A DNA stretch of 64,000 nucleotides from Hemibagrus wyckioides (taxonomy: Eukaryota > Chordata > Actinopteri > Siluriformes > Bagridae): the NCBI RefSeq assembly GCF_019097595.1, contig NC_080712.1:23874646-23938645 (forward strand), read 5' to 3'. Made by a program: the position numbers and the translations under genes. Positions 35,359 to 48,560 of the stretch are shown here, in pieces. The notes below the pieces were generated by a model, which was not told the DNA's origin, did not search any database, and saw nothing but the letters and a program-made list of their open reading frames with translations. Numbering within the stretch: the stretch's first letter is position 1; every line of letters begins with the position of its first letter.

Positions 35359-36764
35359 GAAGAAGAAGAACAACAATAATAATAGTAATAATAATGTTGA
35401 TGATGATGATGTCAACTAATTACAACAACAATTTTAAAATGTTCCTTTACAAATGTGAACCCCCCCTGTGTGATTCTGCTAGTTTTGCTAACAGGATAAT
35501 TAATGATGCAGTGTTATCAGCAGGTATTAGGATAGAGCTCTAATGGGGCTGTTATTATGGGTTTCTTTCAGTATGAACGAGTTCAGATAATCTATCATAC
35601 AGACGTAAGAAAAATCATAAATGATAATCCGTAAAGTTTAGTTTAGTAAATCCTAGATATTCTGGCAATAAATTGTGGCATAAAGTTGTTTTAGCTAGGC
35701 TTGTAAAATCCTTATTTGTAATCTTTCATTCACAAACTAAATTTAATCCTATGATGCTTTACACATTTCAAGTTAGTAGCAAAACCCCTATTTAAATGAC
35801 TTAATGCCACTTTACACTTAGATTCAAATACTGTCGCATTATTTTTACACCGTTTTTGTACTTATCCAGATTAACGTGATGTGGTTGCTTAGGCAACAAG
35901 CCACGCCCCATAAGCGCCCTTTTTTTTTAAAGAAGGTAACTAAAAAGGTATTGGGTGATAAACACTGGTCTGCGTCGTAATATTTCCGATGTGCTCCATT
36001 AGCATTGTTGAGGTCAGGGCGGACAGTGAACACACGGCAGGAAACCTAAGATGCATTAATCCTGTTTAAAGAAGGAGGGCTGTTTCACCCGAAAACAATG
36101 AAATAATCCTGTGCGCTCTTAAAACTTTGTGTGGAACCTCGGGTCGCCATTTATGAGCAAACCCACGCGTTTACCATGTGAATTCATTTCTGGGAGAGGT
36201 TGGAGGATTATGTGACTGAGGAGCTACAGACTGACTCAGGCCATGTCTTTGTGTTTGGCTAAAGCACACTGGTCTGTGCGGGGTGGAGGGGTAGAGAGGG
36301 GGTGGAGATGGTGGCTTAATCCTTTTACATTCTTTACTCAGTGGGCGTTAATTAGACGCCGCAGGTAGCCGCTCCGTACACATTCATTAAGACCGCAGGG
36401 GGTTCACTTCATTACTGTAAGAATGCACGTCAGCCAGAGGCAGTGACTGAAGACCTGTCAATCAGCAAGGTGCAAATGCACAAGGTAACTGCAGGGTTTA
36501 GTGGATTTTACACAGACATATGCATTATTTTATTGATCTACACTTGGCACCGATCAAGCAATAAAGAACTGAATCAAGTTTCAGGTTTATGTTGTTGTAC
36601 ATCTATTATCTTAAAACAGTTCAGCGTTTAGAATTTAATCAGGTTTGCAGTGCAGAAAAATGCAAAACATACAGATCCCTTTAAAGCAGATGACATGTTA
36701 TACACAGTAACTAATAGCCTACAGTAATCATTTGAATATTATATTTTATAATATATAGAAAAAC

Positions 36765-37152
36765 AATAAAGATGGCTTTGGACAACTGTTTTGCTCAAGT
36801 CTCAAGTCTCTATCATTGAACAGTTGGTAACTTCAGCGAGACAGAGTTCAGGTTAATACTAGAGTGAATTTCCTCCTCACAAGTGTACTTTTTGACCATA
36901 TAATACATAGTTGTAGAAGGGAAATAACTCATAATCACACTATCCGGTGTTACCTAGATGAGGTTCCCTTTCTGAGTCTGGTTCTTCTCAAGGTTTCCTC
37001 CTCATATCATCTCACAGGGGCTTTCCTTGCCAGCATTGCCTCTGGTTTGCTCATTAAATTTAATCATTTTTGTTTCAACTTTTATATATTTCTGTAAAGC
37101 TGCTTTGTTACAACGTCCATTGTTAAAAGAGCTATGCAAATAAAATTGAAAT
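36765..37152 (+). mobile_element. L2-like/SINE 3'-tail repeat, long copy
   Basis: It shares with 18550-18966 the words GGCTTTGGACAACTG, TAGTTGTAGAAGGGAAAT, CTGGTTCTTCTCAAGG and CTGTAAAGCTGCTTTGTTAC, and it ends AAATAAAATTGAAATG. Same orientation. Confidence 0.7.
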
Positions 37153-37186
37153 GACTTGAATTTAATTGAATACTATTGGTTGTAAC

Positions 37187-37189
<3 letters not shown>

Positions 37190-37230
<41 letters not shown>
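37190..37230. repeat. CT microsatellite
   Basis: About 18 CT units, close to the end of an L2-like tail copy. Confidence 0.88.
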
Positions 37231-37234
<4 letters not shown>

Positions 37235-38964
37235 CCCCTCTCACAGATTGGTTCATGCAAGGACAAAGGAATGGAAACACATTTACAAATGTCATGCCAC
37301 TTTAAAGTGCTTTAAAGCACCTTTTAAGGAACACCAAATAATGTTATTTTTGTCAGCATAACAAACATTTGCATATACAAACTTTACACAGTAAATTCAA
37401 TTCAAATTTTTATGTATGTTTTATTGTTGCAAAGTAGCTTTATAGGAATGTAAATTCAGAATAAAATATGTGTGTGTATATTTATTTTTATTTTTTTATT
37501 TTTAATTAAATGACAGGTTAAAAAGCTAACAACAACGTAAAGTAGCCTGATTTGTAGAAAAGGTGCTATAGTAATTACTTGATCCAAGATTATTACTTTA
37601 AACCTTTCATAACTGTTGTTTAATCTTAATTGTGAATTTTGCTTTTGTTGATTTTATTACCATAACAATACAAATTAATCTCTAGAAATTCCAAGTCTTT
37701 AAATAGATCACATAGATAGATTCCCTGTGCTCTGTGTGTGTGTGTGTGTGTGTGTTTGTGTGTATAAGAACTATGCTCAGATAAGCAACCAGCCATAAAT
37801 AAGTCCCCATGTTTTAATGTCTCCTTTGGCAAATATATTCAATGTCATTTCATCAGTTCTTCAATCACATCCTTGTAACCTCTAGGACTGAGGGTAAAAC
37901 TAAAATGGGAGAAAGAGAAGCAAGAAAAAGAAATGGTCTGATTCATTCCTGTGCTCTTGCAACCTCATCTACCCTAGACTAGTGAGAGATCACTGAAAAC
38001 CAGGCCTTGTAAATGTACAGTTTTCAAAGTCAGGTAGTGGTGAGAGGTTTACTACTAGGTTATAAAGAAGAAAATAAGGAAAACAGTAGGGGTTTTTAAA
38101 GATGGTATTTTTAGGGATGATTCTAGCAAGGCAGTTCAGTTTCAACCGATTTATTTGTCTTTGTATGTAACGTCTTGCAGAGTTGCTCCACATGTGGCTG
38201 TGGTTTCTGTACTGCTTAAGGCTTTTAAAAAAAGTTTTAAAATTTATTTTTCGTTTCCATTTCATAGTTTTCAGTAGGTTTATTATTGTTTTCCTCAATG
38301 TGGCACACAAAAACCCAGAAGTCTGCTTTGGCATTCACTGTGGAGTGCAACTCCTTCAAACAGATTTAATATCAACCAAAACTCAGCACCTCTCGAGGAA
38401 AATGAATCATTCCATAAACTGAGCTGTAATATTTATTTATTGTGAAGTTAAAGCTTTTTAATTCATTCATTTATTTCACACTGACTGGGACATCATTCAT
38501 TCAGTAGAGCTTGGAGCTTAATTTCCATGCTTTCTCATCATGCATGAGTAAGTTAATATACTGTATAATGCAAATTGTCTGTATTGGACTGTCAGATTTG
38601 TAATGGATTACAACTTTATACTAGATTTATTAACTCGAAGGAAGTAATAAACGTTGGCATTTATTAAAGTGGCATTAGTTATAACACTGAAGTGAGTTGT
38701 AAATTTGTTTTAACTTCTCTTCACTGCTTCCTTGCCTCACATTTAAACACATGCACAGCATGTGACAGCCATAAGAGAGATAATACAGTCTGTATTACAG
38801 AAGAGCCAGGGGCTTGATGAGAACACAAACATAACACTGAAAAGTCATGAGCATTTCCCAAGGAATTCATACTTCTTATTTGAGCTGCGAAAATACCCAA
38901 AATACTCTCCTCTACATATAGTTTTGGTCAAAATTTGACATATGCCTTGCAAAATCTGCAAAAT

Positions 38965-38966
<2 letters not shown>

Positions 38967-39008
<42 letters not shown>

Positions 39009-39046
39009 CAACAACAACAACAATAATAATAATAATAATAATAATA
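38967..39046. repeat. AAT/AAC microsatellite
   Basis: AAT units, then AAC units, then AAT units again, about 80 bp. Confidence 0.9.
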
Positions 39047-39130
39047 GATTGTAAAAAATTACATTTAGTTTTTTCTCAAAATGTTTTTTCTTTGTTTTCT
39101 GCTCTAAATAAGCCATTTCACATTCAATCC

Positions 39131-39177
39131 GTCAATCAATCAATCAGTCAATCAATCAATCAATCAATCAATCAATC
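39131..39177. repeat. CAAT microsatellite
   Basis: About 11 CAAT units with two substitutions. Confidence 0.88.
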
Positions 39178-39585
39178 TTGTAGCAGAAAATTAAGATCTT
39201 TAATCAAACTAATAACAATTCACACTAACCATGCTTCACGCCCAGGCTTTTAATGTATTGTGTTGCCTTAAGTGAATATTTACACCTTTTGTTATAGTTG
39301 TGTATAAGACAGTTAACAACCACAAACATGTTTATTAAGGTGTTGATTGATATTAATCATTGTGGGCTTAATTTACCTCATTAATGATATGATCATTGGT
39401 TAGTGCAGGTACTGGCTTTTATTATTTGGCTTTTTTTGGTTTATTATTGAAAAAATGCCCATCAAGATAAGAAATCATTAAAAGAAGTGTTAGTTACTTT
39501 GTTAGTTTTATGGTATGTTAATGCTTTGGTTTGTTTGGGTCAAATAATGTTATTTAAAGGACTTTTAATGTAATGCATTACCTTC

Positions 39586-39662
39586 ATATCATATCATATC
39601 ATATCATATCATATCATATCATATCATATCATATCATATCATATCATATCATATCATATTAT
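39586..39662. repeat. CATAT pentanucleotide array
   Basis: About 15 uninterrupted CATAT units. Confidence 0.92.
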
Positions 39663-39850
39663 ATATAATGTAGGAGGGTGTCTTAGTTAAATGTTATGTA
39701 TGCAGTGTCAGTGCTTGAGGTTTAAATGATCACCAGAGTGCAAACATATGTTGTATGTAGGTATTTATTCAAAGGCTCCTATCTACAGCTCTTAAGCTTT
39801 AAATGAATAGTTCAGATAAGTAGTAACTGTGGTAATTAAGTAACAGTACA

Positions 39851-40157
39851 CATTGGCTTAGTGATTGTCTCGCACCTCTGGAGTTGGAGATGTGATTCCT
39901 GCCACTGCCCTGTGTGTGTCAGTTTACATGTTCTCCCCGTGCTTCTGAGGCTTCCTCCTGGTGCTCCGGTTTCCTCTCCCAGTCTAAAGACATGTGTGGT
40001 AGGCCGAATGTCATCTGTAAATTGTCTGCAGTGTGTGAATGTGTGAGATTGTGACTTGCGATTGGTTGGAACACTGTCCAGCTCCTTGTGCGTCGTGTGT
40101 CCTGGAGTAGACACTGACCTGTGTAGGATAAGCAGTACAGAAAATGGATGGACGGAA
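39851..40157 (+). mobile_element. tRNA-derived SINE (DANA/Mermaid-like), near full length
   Basis: It includes the tRNA-like head, with box A-like GGCTTAGTGA and box B-like GAGATGTGATTCC. The body follows with TTTACATGTTCTCCCCGTGC, GGTGCTCCGGTTTCCTC and AAAGACATGTGTGGTAGGC, and it ends with AGTACAGAAAATGGATGGA. It is more diverged than the copy at 1500. Confidence 0.75.
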
Positions 40158-41428
40158 GTAATTGTAATAGTAACAGGAATCACACACAAACACATATCAA
40201 GTCTCACACACATACAGAGAGTGATAAACCTGTGGAAGGTGCAGGAATATAGTAAATGACAATTTGACCTGTTAAAAACTTTATGGACATCATTACATCA
40301 CCTGAAACTGATTTATTGTACTTCTCAGTTTTCATACAATTGAGCCAGAAATGACTTGAACTCCTATTATCCCCAAATGCCAAAGAAGCTGTTGTTTATA
40401 TATGGCAAAGACTGAGCACATCATCACTAACACAAAGAGAAAAGGAATTCCACTCTCAGCGTGTTTGCAATCAAGAGCATTTGTTAAAGAGGTCTGCTCA
40501 GGTCACTGTATCTCTACACCCCATCTCCTCATGCTGTCAGTGAGCTGGAAAATTAAAAAGACGCTCCTTTACTTAGGATCTTCCCTCAGTTTCAGACCTC
40601 CAAAACCATGCAGTGCCAACAGACCTTAAAACACATCAATGCATGATGTATTTTAAAAAGCGACTCCTCTAATTTTTTTTATTATAATCATAAAAACTCT
40701 AATCTGTCTATACCTCACTTATGAACTAAAATAACCTTGTTCACTGTTATATATCATGTTTCAATGAATGCATGTAGTGAATGTTCTTTTTTTAACTTCA
40801 GTTGAAGTACAGACCTGAGCACTGAACAGTTGGGATTTTGATTCTACTACCTTTCACTCACTAGCCCAGAACCTCCATCACTCGTTATTCACTTCCAGAT
40901 GTCCTTGCAATAATGTAGTAATCAAGATGGCATTTTAAATCACTTTTAGAATAGAAATGCTTTTTTCAGAAACATTAAGAAAGATGGCACTTTTTTAGAA
41001 GTTTATTATGTTATATAATTGCACAAGAAAGCTCCTCCGCAGAAGAACGTGACGAGGGTGAGCACACTCATTCTCTCCACCACACTTGATTATTAGTTTG
41101 ATCTCTATGCCAGAAGCTTGTGGTCGGGGTGTGCCATCCACATAGCCCACATTTGCTTTGCAGCTCAGCAATTGAAGTATAAAGTACCAGCAATTCTGTC
41201 CAGCCATCAACTTGTGTTTACAGATTCTTGCTTTTTATAATGGCTAAAATCGCAACTCATTTCCTGGAATCCTAGATGCTGTCTGTTCAGCACTTATATT
41301 AATAAAATCTGCATGATTGATAACATTTTATTTGGATAGTCTGTTTTAGACACTCTTCAAACACTCAGGAAAGAACTTGCAGACTTTCACAAACAAGTCA
41401 GTTAGCAGATTTTCAGCATGCTTATATA

Positions 41429-41457
41429 CACTATGTTGCCAAAAGTATTCGCTCACC
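41429..41457 (+). repeat. Tc1 terminal inverted repeat, left
   Basis: It begins CACTATGTTGCC and is flanked on the left by TA. It matches the right terminus at 28 of 29 positions; the mismatch is G here against A there. Confidence 0.93.
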
Positions 41458-41510
41458 TGCCTTGACTCGCATATGAACTTAAGTGACATCCCATTCTTAA
41501 TCCATAGGGT

Positions 41511-42542
41511 TCAATATGACATCGGTCCACCCTTTGCAGCTATAACAGCTTCAACTCTTCTGGGAAGACTGTCCACAAGGTTTAGGAGTGTGTTTATGGG
41601 AATTTTTGACCATTCTTCCAGAAGCGCATTTGTGAGGTCACACACTGATGTTGGACAAGAAGGCCTGGCTCTCAGTCTCCGCTCTAATTCATCCCAAAGG
41701 TGTTCTATCGGGTTGAGGTCAGGACTCTGTGCAGGCCAGTCAAGTTCCTCCACACCAGACTCTGTCATCCATGTCTTTATGGACCTTGCTTTGTGCACTG
41801 GTGCACAGTCATGTTGGAAGAGGAAGGGGCCAGCTCCAAACTGTTCCCACAAAGTTGGGAGCATGGAATTGTCCAAAATGTCTTGGTATGCTGAAGCATT
41901 CAGAGTTCCTTTCACTGGAACTAAGGGGCCAAGCCCAGCTCCTGAAAAACAACCCCACACCATAATCCCCCCTCCACCAAACTTTACACTTGGCACATTG
42001 CAGTCAGACAAGTACCGTTCTCCTGGCAACCGCCAAACCCAGACTCGTCCATCAGATTGCCAGATGGAGAAGCGCGATTCGTCACTCCAGAGAACGCGTC
42101 TCCACTGCTCTAGAGTCCAGTGGCGGCGTGCTTTACACCACTGCATCCGACGCTTTGCATTGCACTTGGTGATGTATGGCTTGGATGCAGCTGCTCGGCC
42201 ATGGAAACCCATTCCATGAAGCTCTCTGCGCACTGTTCTTGAGCTAATCTGAAGGCCACATGAAGTTTGGAGGTCTGTAGCGATTGACTCTGCAGAAAGT
42301 TGGCGACCTCTTCGCACTATGCGCCTCAGCATCCGCTGACCCCGCTCCGTCAGTTTACGTGGCCTACCACTTCGTGGCTGAGTTTCTGTCGTTCCCAAAC
42401 ACTTCCACGTTCTTATAATACAGCTGACAGTTGACTGTGGAATATTTAGGAGCGAGGAAATTTCACGACTGGATTTGTTGCACAGGTGGCATCCTATCAC
42501 AGTTCCACGCTGGAATTCACTGAGCTCCTGAGAGCGACCCAT
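41511..42542 (-). CDS. Tc1-family DD34E transposase, full length
   Basis: This gene encodes a 343-residue transposase that catalyses cut-and-paste transposition at TA sites. An N-terminal paired-like helix-turn-helix region (about 1-110) contains the GRPRK motif near 59-63. The Gly-rich box [12 protein letters not shown] is at 189-200. The catalytic triad is D154 (WSDESRF), D245 (QHDCAPVH) and E280 (NPIEHLW), with 34 residues between D245 and E280. The start [10 protein letters not shown] is the usual family start; the open frame continues 28 codons upstream within the element. There is no stop or frameshift. Activity is untested. Confidence 0.95.
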   Translation of the reverse strand: MGRSQELSEFQRGTVIGCHLCNKSSREISSLLNIPQSTVSCIIRTWKCLGTTETQPRSGRPRKLTERGQRMLRRIVRRGRQLSAESIATDLQTSCGLQISSRTVRRELHGMGFHGRAAASKPYITKCNAKRRMQWCKARRHWTLEQWRRVLWSDESRFSIWQSDGRVWVWRLPGERYLSDCNVPSVKFGGGGIMVWGCFSGAGLGPLVPVKGTLNASAYQDILDNSMLPTLWEQFGAGPFLFQHDCAPVHKARSIKTWMTESGVEELDWPAQSPDLNPIEHLWDELERRLRARPSCPTSVCDLTNALLEEWSKIPINTLLNLVDSLPRRVEAVIAAKGGPMSY

Positions 42543-42647
42543 TCTTTCACAAATGTTTGTAAAAACAGTCTGCATGCCTAGGTGCTTGATTTTATACACC
42601 TGTGGCCATGGAAGTGATTGGAACACCTGATTCTGATTATTTGGATG

Positions 42648-42676
42648 GGTGAGCGAATACTTTTGGCAATATAGTG
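42648..42676 (-). repeat. Tc1 terminal inverted repeat, right
   Basis: On the minus strand it begins CACTATATTGCC. It is the inverted partner of 41429-41457 and is followed by TA. Confidence 0.93.
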
Positions 42677-43080
42677 TATCTCTCTAACAGTAATAGGGGC
42701 AAACTAAAATCTCCAAATAAAGTGAAAGCGGAAGGTTCAAAGTGATAGTGATCGTCTATACAGGAGAGGACAAGTCATAAATGTATTAGCTACCCCATCA
42801 GACGAGTAAAACCTCCAATGTGCTGTCCAGTCCCATGCTTTGGTTTCCTGGAATGGCTTCAGCTAAAATGTGGTAATGTAATAATATATTGTGACCTCAT
42901 GGATATGAAGAAGGCTTTTTTCACAGATACTGTACATTGCAGAGCAGTGAAATACTTTTTTTGTAGATCCCAGCTTGTTAGGAAGCTGGGGTCAGCATAA
43001 GATCAGCTATAGAGCTTTCTCAAGGGCCCAAAGGTCAAGCAGCTTGATTTGAACCCTGATCATTAATCCACCCCACCCAC

Positions 43081-43168
<88 letters not shown>
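43081..43168. repeat. ATT microsatellite
   Basis: About 29 uninterrupted ATT units, 400 bp from the Tc1 element. Confidence 0.95.
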
Positions 43169-46100
43169 CTGTATTCTCCTATGGTGCTTTTCTTTAAATA
43201 AATAAATAAAAATAAGATAAAATAAAATAAAATTCCATATACAGCATCACAGATAAAATTAGTTTTATAACCTTATAACTGCCAGCCAATCATCATCCAG
43301 AATGAACACCAAATGCAAAATTGGTGGCCTTTACTGATTACGACAGCATCAATGTCGTAATTGCACTCTGCCATAAAATAACAGACAAGGCAAAAAATGA
43401 ACTTTTAGCAGTGGCACATTAGAAAGTTTTCTGTGCAGCAGAGATGTAACTACAGTCAAATGGTGCTCACATGATCAGACCATATGCATTAATAAACTAA
43501 ATTTTCCACTGTAATTGGAGCTGAAGGTCATGTATCATATACTTTAATTATTATTTTTATTGTCAAATGTTTTACAGTGAAATGACGGTAAAATGTTAAA
43601 ATATTTAATAAATGTTAAATATCTTCAACTATAAACATTGAGGGAAAAACCCCACTAAAAAGCATTTATGATCAAAATATACTCTTAATAGACTCAATAA
43701 ATAGACTCTAAAGTTTTTTTTTTGCTTAATAAAAAGCAGCCAGAATATTACAAACCCAAACACAATTTGAGCTTATAGTATAATAAGGGTCTTTTATCCA
43801 CTATTTAAAAATCCACTCAGATGTCCAAAAGGTAAGTGACCTTTAAGTGTAGATATACTTTTTACATTTATATTAAATAAATGAAATACATTTAATACAT
43901 GTAAAATTTATTAAACTTATTAAATTTAAATGTATAAAATATATTAAATAAATGTATATTAAACTGTAAATATAAATGTAAGGATTTTAAAATGTAACTA
44001 GCTGCAATGTCAAAGGGTCACTGTAGTTCATTAACACAGTGTCTACAGCCTCAAAAAAAGAAAAAGAAAATGCTGGCCAATCTTTAACTGCTAGGTGTGA
44101 CTGTGCATTTTGCTAGCAAAAGAGTTACATGACAGCTTACTATGTTGCACAGTTTTGTCAATGGTTCAACTGCAAATTCCTGATCCAGTGTATACACTGA
44201 TTAATCTGCCTAATAAACATTTTTTACTGTTATCCAGACTGTACCTCAGACAGGATGTGTAGTGTGGGAATTAAAAATACATGTCCTAATTACAGTTATA
44301 TCATGAAGCACATTATTTGTAAAGACACATACTAAATGAAAGTATTTCTTTTGCTAAATATCATGGAAAGAGGCAAAAACAATTGCAGGTGCAAACTTTC
44401 ATTGTGTATGGTGTAAAAAAAACCCTCTAAAACTGTAACCAGGTAAGAACCTCAAACACATACAGGCTATGAACAATATTCTGGAAAACACAAACTCAAA
44501 CGTGACAATAAGACACTGAATCACAAGAGGTTTTTGGTTCTGATAGGTTGAAACAGGACACAGGTGAGGGTGACTGGGACATGTGACGTGCTATGGCTGA
44601 TGGGAATTGCTGTTAAGCGCCAATCCGGCGTAACCATGACATTAAGTCAATAAGCAGTAGGATTTTTTATTTTTATTTCTTGGGTTGTTGAACCTACTGT
44701 ATTTGCCTGCCAAACAGCCTGGACAGAAAATGGGCTCATGATTTCTCCATTCCTGCTATAGATTCCATATATCATAACTAGTGCTGAGTTGTTGGCAGTC
44801 TATAATAAACTAAATCTGAATAAAGTTGAAGGTGAATGGAAATGTTCAAATATTTTCCAAGCACTTCCAATCTCCTAAGTTCATTTATAGCAGGAAGTAT
44901 ATGAAATAAAGTCGCCTATAAAGATGTAATATTTTCATAAAGGCAATTCAAAATACAAATGTAATAATTAGTCAAAAACTATTTATGAGCCTACATGCTC
45001 AGCATCTAAAACATCTGCTCTTGTTGTAACTTTATAATTCCCTGCAGCCTACAGAATGGCATGGGCATTGAATTTGCCATCTGTGCTGGTTACTGAGAGA
45101 CCTCCGGGCTGGTGCTTTTTCCTGTCATATGGCAGGGTCGCTGATCTGTGTCCGCTACGCCACAGTGCTCAGAGGACTCAGGAGTGAGGGACTGGAATGT
45201 ACAGTCCAGCCGGGCCGGGAACTTGATCCTCAGAGTGTGGAGCGTCAGAGTGGACACCCAGTGAGCAAGAGCGTACAATGGAGCCTCTCAGCAAACACAC
45301 ACACATAAAGAAGAGACGGACAGAGAGAGAATTCGGAAAACCGGGTGCGAGGAAGCTTTTCATACAATATACTATAAACATCTGCAAATGTCTGGCTCTG
45401 TGTCTGTTAACATATGGTACAGAGGAAGAGATATAGCACGAGAAACGTTCTTGACCCTTTTTTTTATCACACAGAAGTCAAGAGGTGAAGGTGCTGGATA
45501 AGAAAAGATAGGAAATGTGCACACCTGGAAAACACAGAGACTTAAAGAGGGAAAGAAAGAGAGCAACTAAAGGTGTATTCATTACTCTCAAGAGATTTGC
45601 TTATGTGTGACAGAAGAGCATGTTTTGTTAGGCTGCATCTTACTATTCATGGCAGATATAATGAAGTTCATTCTGCGGGGGTAAGGTCAGCCCCCGTCAC
45701 TGCCCACTGCACCACCATTATACACTCAGGTGCAAACGTATCCCTAAACTACTCTATCCCTGGCTCCTAGATTCTTTCTGTAGATATGGGACTAAAGAAA
45801 GGCATTTCTTTTCTCTTCTGCTATGAAGTCATCTCCCTGATCACGCCATGACAAAGCATTGCATTCAAATGGGCTTAAATACATGTGGTGTAGAACAGGA
45901 AGCAGTCACTGGCCCTTTTCCAAAGCAGCTTTATGATAGTTTTATGTAATTATACCCTTGATTAAAATATACTTATTGCATGTTCAATGGGTTTCACAAG
46001 GTTAACCAAGTCCCACTGTGTGATTGACTGCAGCATCAGGGTTAAATTCAGCTAGATCCTGACCCCTATCTTTTGCTGGAGTCTGACTCCAGGCCTCATC

Positions 46101-48482
46101 TGTTGCACATCTGGCCACAATGTGCTGCCCTGATCAAGCTAAGCCACCGCAGTGTGAGCTGTCAAGGCACCTAGCATGACAACATTCCTGCTTCAATCCC
46201 CAATTCCACTACTCAGCCATGTCCTTCCCTCTCCCTTTCTCTGTCTCAAAGAATATGTGATGATGGTAACCTAACCTTAGGCCACAGACTGTAGAAGCCT
46301 GGCTGCACAGATGGCCATTATCACACACACTTAGTACCATATCACTGCCTGTCATATTATGATGGAAATATGTATGACTATGAAGTTGAATTGGCACATG
46401 CAGTATAACAATCGAGTCAGTGTAGTGCACATGATATGAGGGCATCCCTTACTGTGAATACTCTCAAAATTGTGAATGCCGTGGAAACGTTGCCTAAAAC
46501 CCTAACAGAGGTGAAATTTACACATTCTTTACTAATCACGTCCTGGCAAAATATGAGTGCAAAATTCTTAGGTGTCTGTTGTTTACCCAATACTTTATAA
46601 ATGAGAGGAAAAAATAAATAAGGTGCACCAAACACATCCACTGTGGCACTTCTATTTTCCTGCCAGCTGGGTTACCTACAGCGATTCAAGAAACCTTCTC
46701 CTTTTACATTAAAATTTCAGCAGTCTAAACGTAGGCATGTGTTTTGCAGGGAATGTTGATGGGAGAGAATCTGATGGTTTAAAACAGCTCACCTCAGCTA
46801 ACTTCTACCAAAATCTCTGACTATATCGTTAAAGGTGCTCTGTATGATCTGCTACACATAGACGTAGATTATGTACAAACACAGTGATTAGTCCTGACAC
46901 AGGACACAATCATATTTTTGAGGGAAATGTGGATGGAAAAACCTAAATCCCTTTCCATCTCCATGATGAAGTTTTACATCTCACATCCTTTCAATTTTTC
47001 AGGACTGCCATATTGAACTCCTGAATCTTCAGAAAGAGTGTCTGGCCCTTTAACACAAAGCAGGAGTCACTCAGAGCTACAGTCCAAGTTCTTTAAATTC
47101 TTTCCCATTTCTGCAATTTCACATACACTAAACCACAATCAGTTCAATGATGCTATGGTCTGCACTTGCAAAATTGCCTTGAATAATGTCTGAACAGCAG
47201 AAAAAAAAACAATTATGGTGCAAATCTAAGCAAAAAGCTGATAAGACCTTGATGCCAACATGCGCTGAAAGCAGAAGGACAGAGATGGATGTGGCACAGC
47301 TGGCATAAAAGGGGAGGATTATGGTAAGGGATGTGAAAAGGGGGAAAGAGGGATGAGAGTAAGAAGCTCAGCAGGGTTAGCGATTTCAGCATTAGCTCCA
47401 TATAATGCCCAAGGGTTGAAATTACATGCCTCAGATGAGTACAGTGTCTCCTCCTGGGCTGAGGCATGAAGCCCAACAATGATGCCCTAAAGTGTTCAGA
47501 GAGTGCATATGCACAAAACCAAGTATTCTAGATTAATACAGTATACACACCTGTACAAGCATGAAGAGCAGAAGCCCTGCACTGAAGAGCACAGTTTTTC
47601 CAAAAGCTGAAGCACATCTATGCCATATATATTTTATTATTAATTTTTTTAAGTGTGTTTTGGCCTTTAAGTGTGACTGCTCTCTATTAGACAAGTCTTT
47701 TAAATATACTTACATCAGAAAGTAACATATTTTAGCACAGTTCTATGACTGAATGCAGGCCATATACCAAAGTTTTTCAAATTTCCCACCACTCGTGCAC
47801 TTCAACATACAATCACACACAATATTCACAGTGTAGTAGAATCTGAGAATAACTCAAAGTTAACTCTGTTCTATAGTGAGGATGAGAATGGCTAAATGCT
47901 GAAAGAACAGTAGTTCTATTGTTGTTTATTACTGTAATATGGATTGGCAGTATAGTGAGTTGACATGGAGACGTCTAGTCACACTCTGATCTCACACAAG
48001 GCATTTTTTATTGTTCTGGGCTTTTCATAACTCTATCCATCTCCTGTTGCTGTTTCTGGAGCCTACCTTGGCACGAACAGTGTGCTGGATAGATATGACT
48101 CACTAAGGTAAATGAATTGGTATTGGCCACTGGCATGTCCTGAATTTAACGAATCCTGTTCAGGGTTGTTTCCTCTAAAGTTTTCCAGAACTTGGGCAGC
48201 CCATTAAACTGATTTAAGAGTGTTCTATAACTACTATAAGCCTGCAGTTATAAGAGTACACAAATGAAGGTCCAGGAGCAACTGTGCCCTGTGTTCGGGA
48301 TCAAATCTATCGCTATAGCATTATATGCTTTGTTTGCCAGCATGTTGACTCATTTATATTCAGCTGTATGGTTCATGGATTTACAAAAAGGGCATACATT
48401 TACCTGGAACACCAGCAACACCATTGATGTCTGACATTTACAAGTGCATTAAAAAGTCACTCCAGCCAAAATCAAAAATTTA

Positions 48483-48560
48483 GTTAAATAGAATTTTATT
48501 TGTATAGCACTTTTAACAATGGAGATGGTCACAAAACCACTTCATAGAAAGGGTCTATAG
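48483..48560 (-). mobile_element. L2-like/SINE 3'-tail repeat, short reverse fragment
   Basis: It contains TTTTATTTGTATAGCACTTT and TAACAATGGAGATGGTCAC, the reverse complement of the same tail. A more diverged reverse copy may lie at about 37394-37465. Confidence 0.6.

Larger units (their letters stand above)
33991..41428. other. upstream flank of pkdcc: no exon recognised
   Basis: It holds microsatellites, an L2-like tail copy and a SINE. A GC-richer unique block (34690-34880) and another (36330-36480) stand out from the AT-rich background and could be regulatory. Confidence 0.6.
41429..42676 (-). mobile_element. intact Tc1/mariner transposon (Passport-like)
   Basis: This is a complete 1248-bp element. 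The terminal inverted repeats are 29 bp and differ at one position (41429-41457 and 42648-42676). It is flanked by TA on both sides (41427-41428 and 42677-42678), the expected target duplication. It carries one uninterrupted transposase gene on the minus strand. The protein resembles the teleost Passport group of Tc1 elements from memory; the subfamily name is tentative. The near-identical termini and open frame suggest recent insertion. Confidence 0.95.

Noticed and set aside
39586..39662. Regular array considered as a CRISPR-like repeat
   Set aside because: It is a continuous 5-base tandem repeat with no spacers, in a vertebrate genome.
40995..41210. 71-residue minus-strand frame near the Tc1 element
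   Set aside because: I could not link it to any family, and it lacks convincing splice sites.
41377..42219. 280-residue plus-strand frame opposite the transposase
   Set aside because: It is the antisense shadow of the DD34E transposase gene.
45090..45387. Minus-strand frames with ordinary-looking residue composition
   Set aside because: No recognisable domain, no clear splice partners and no neighbouring exons. Probably chance in a GC-richer patch.
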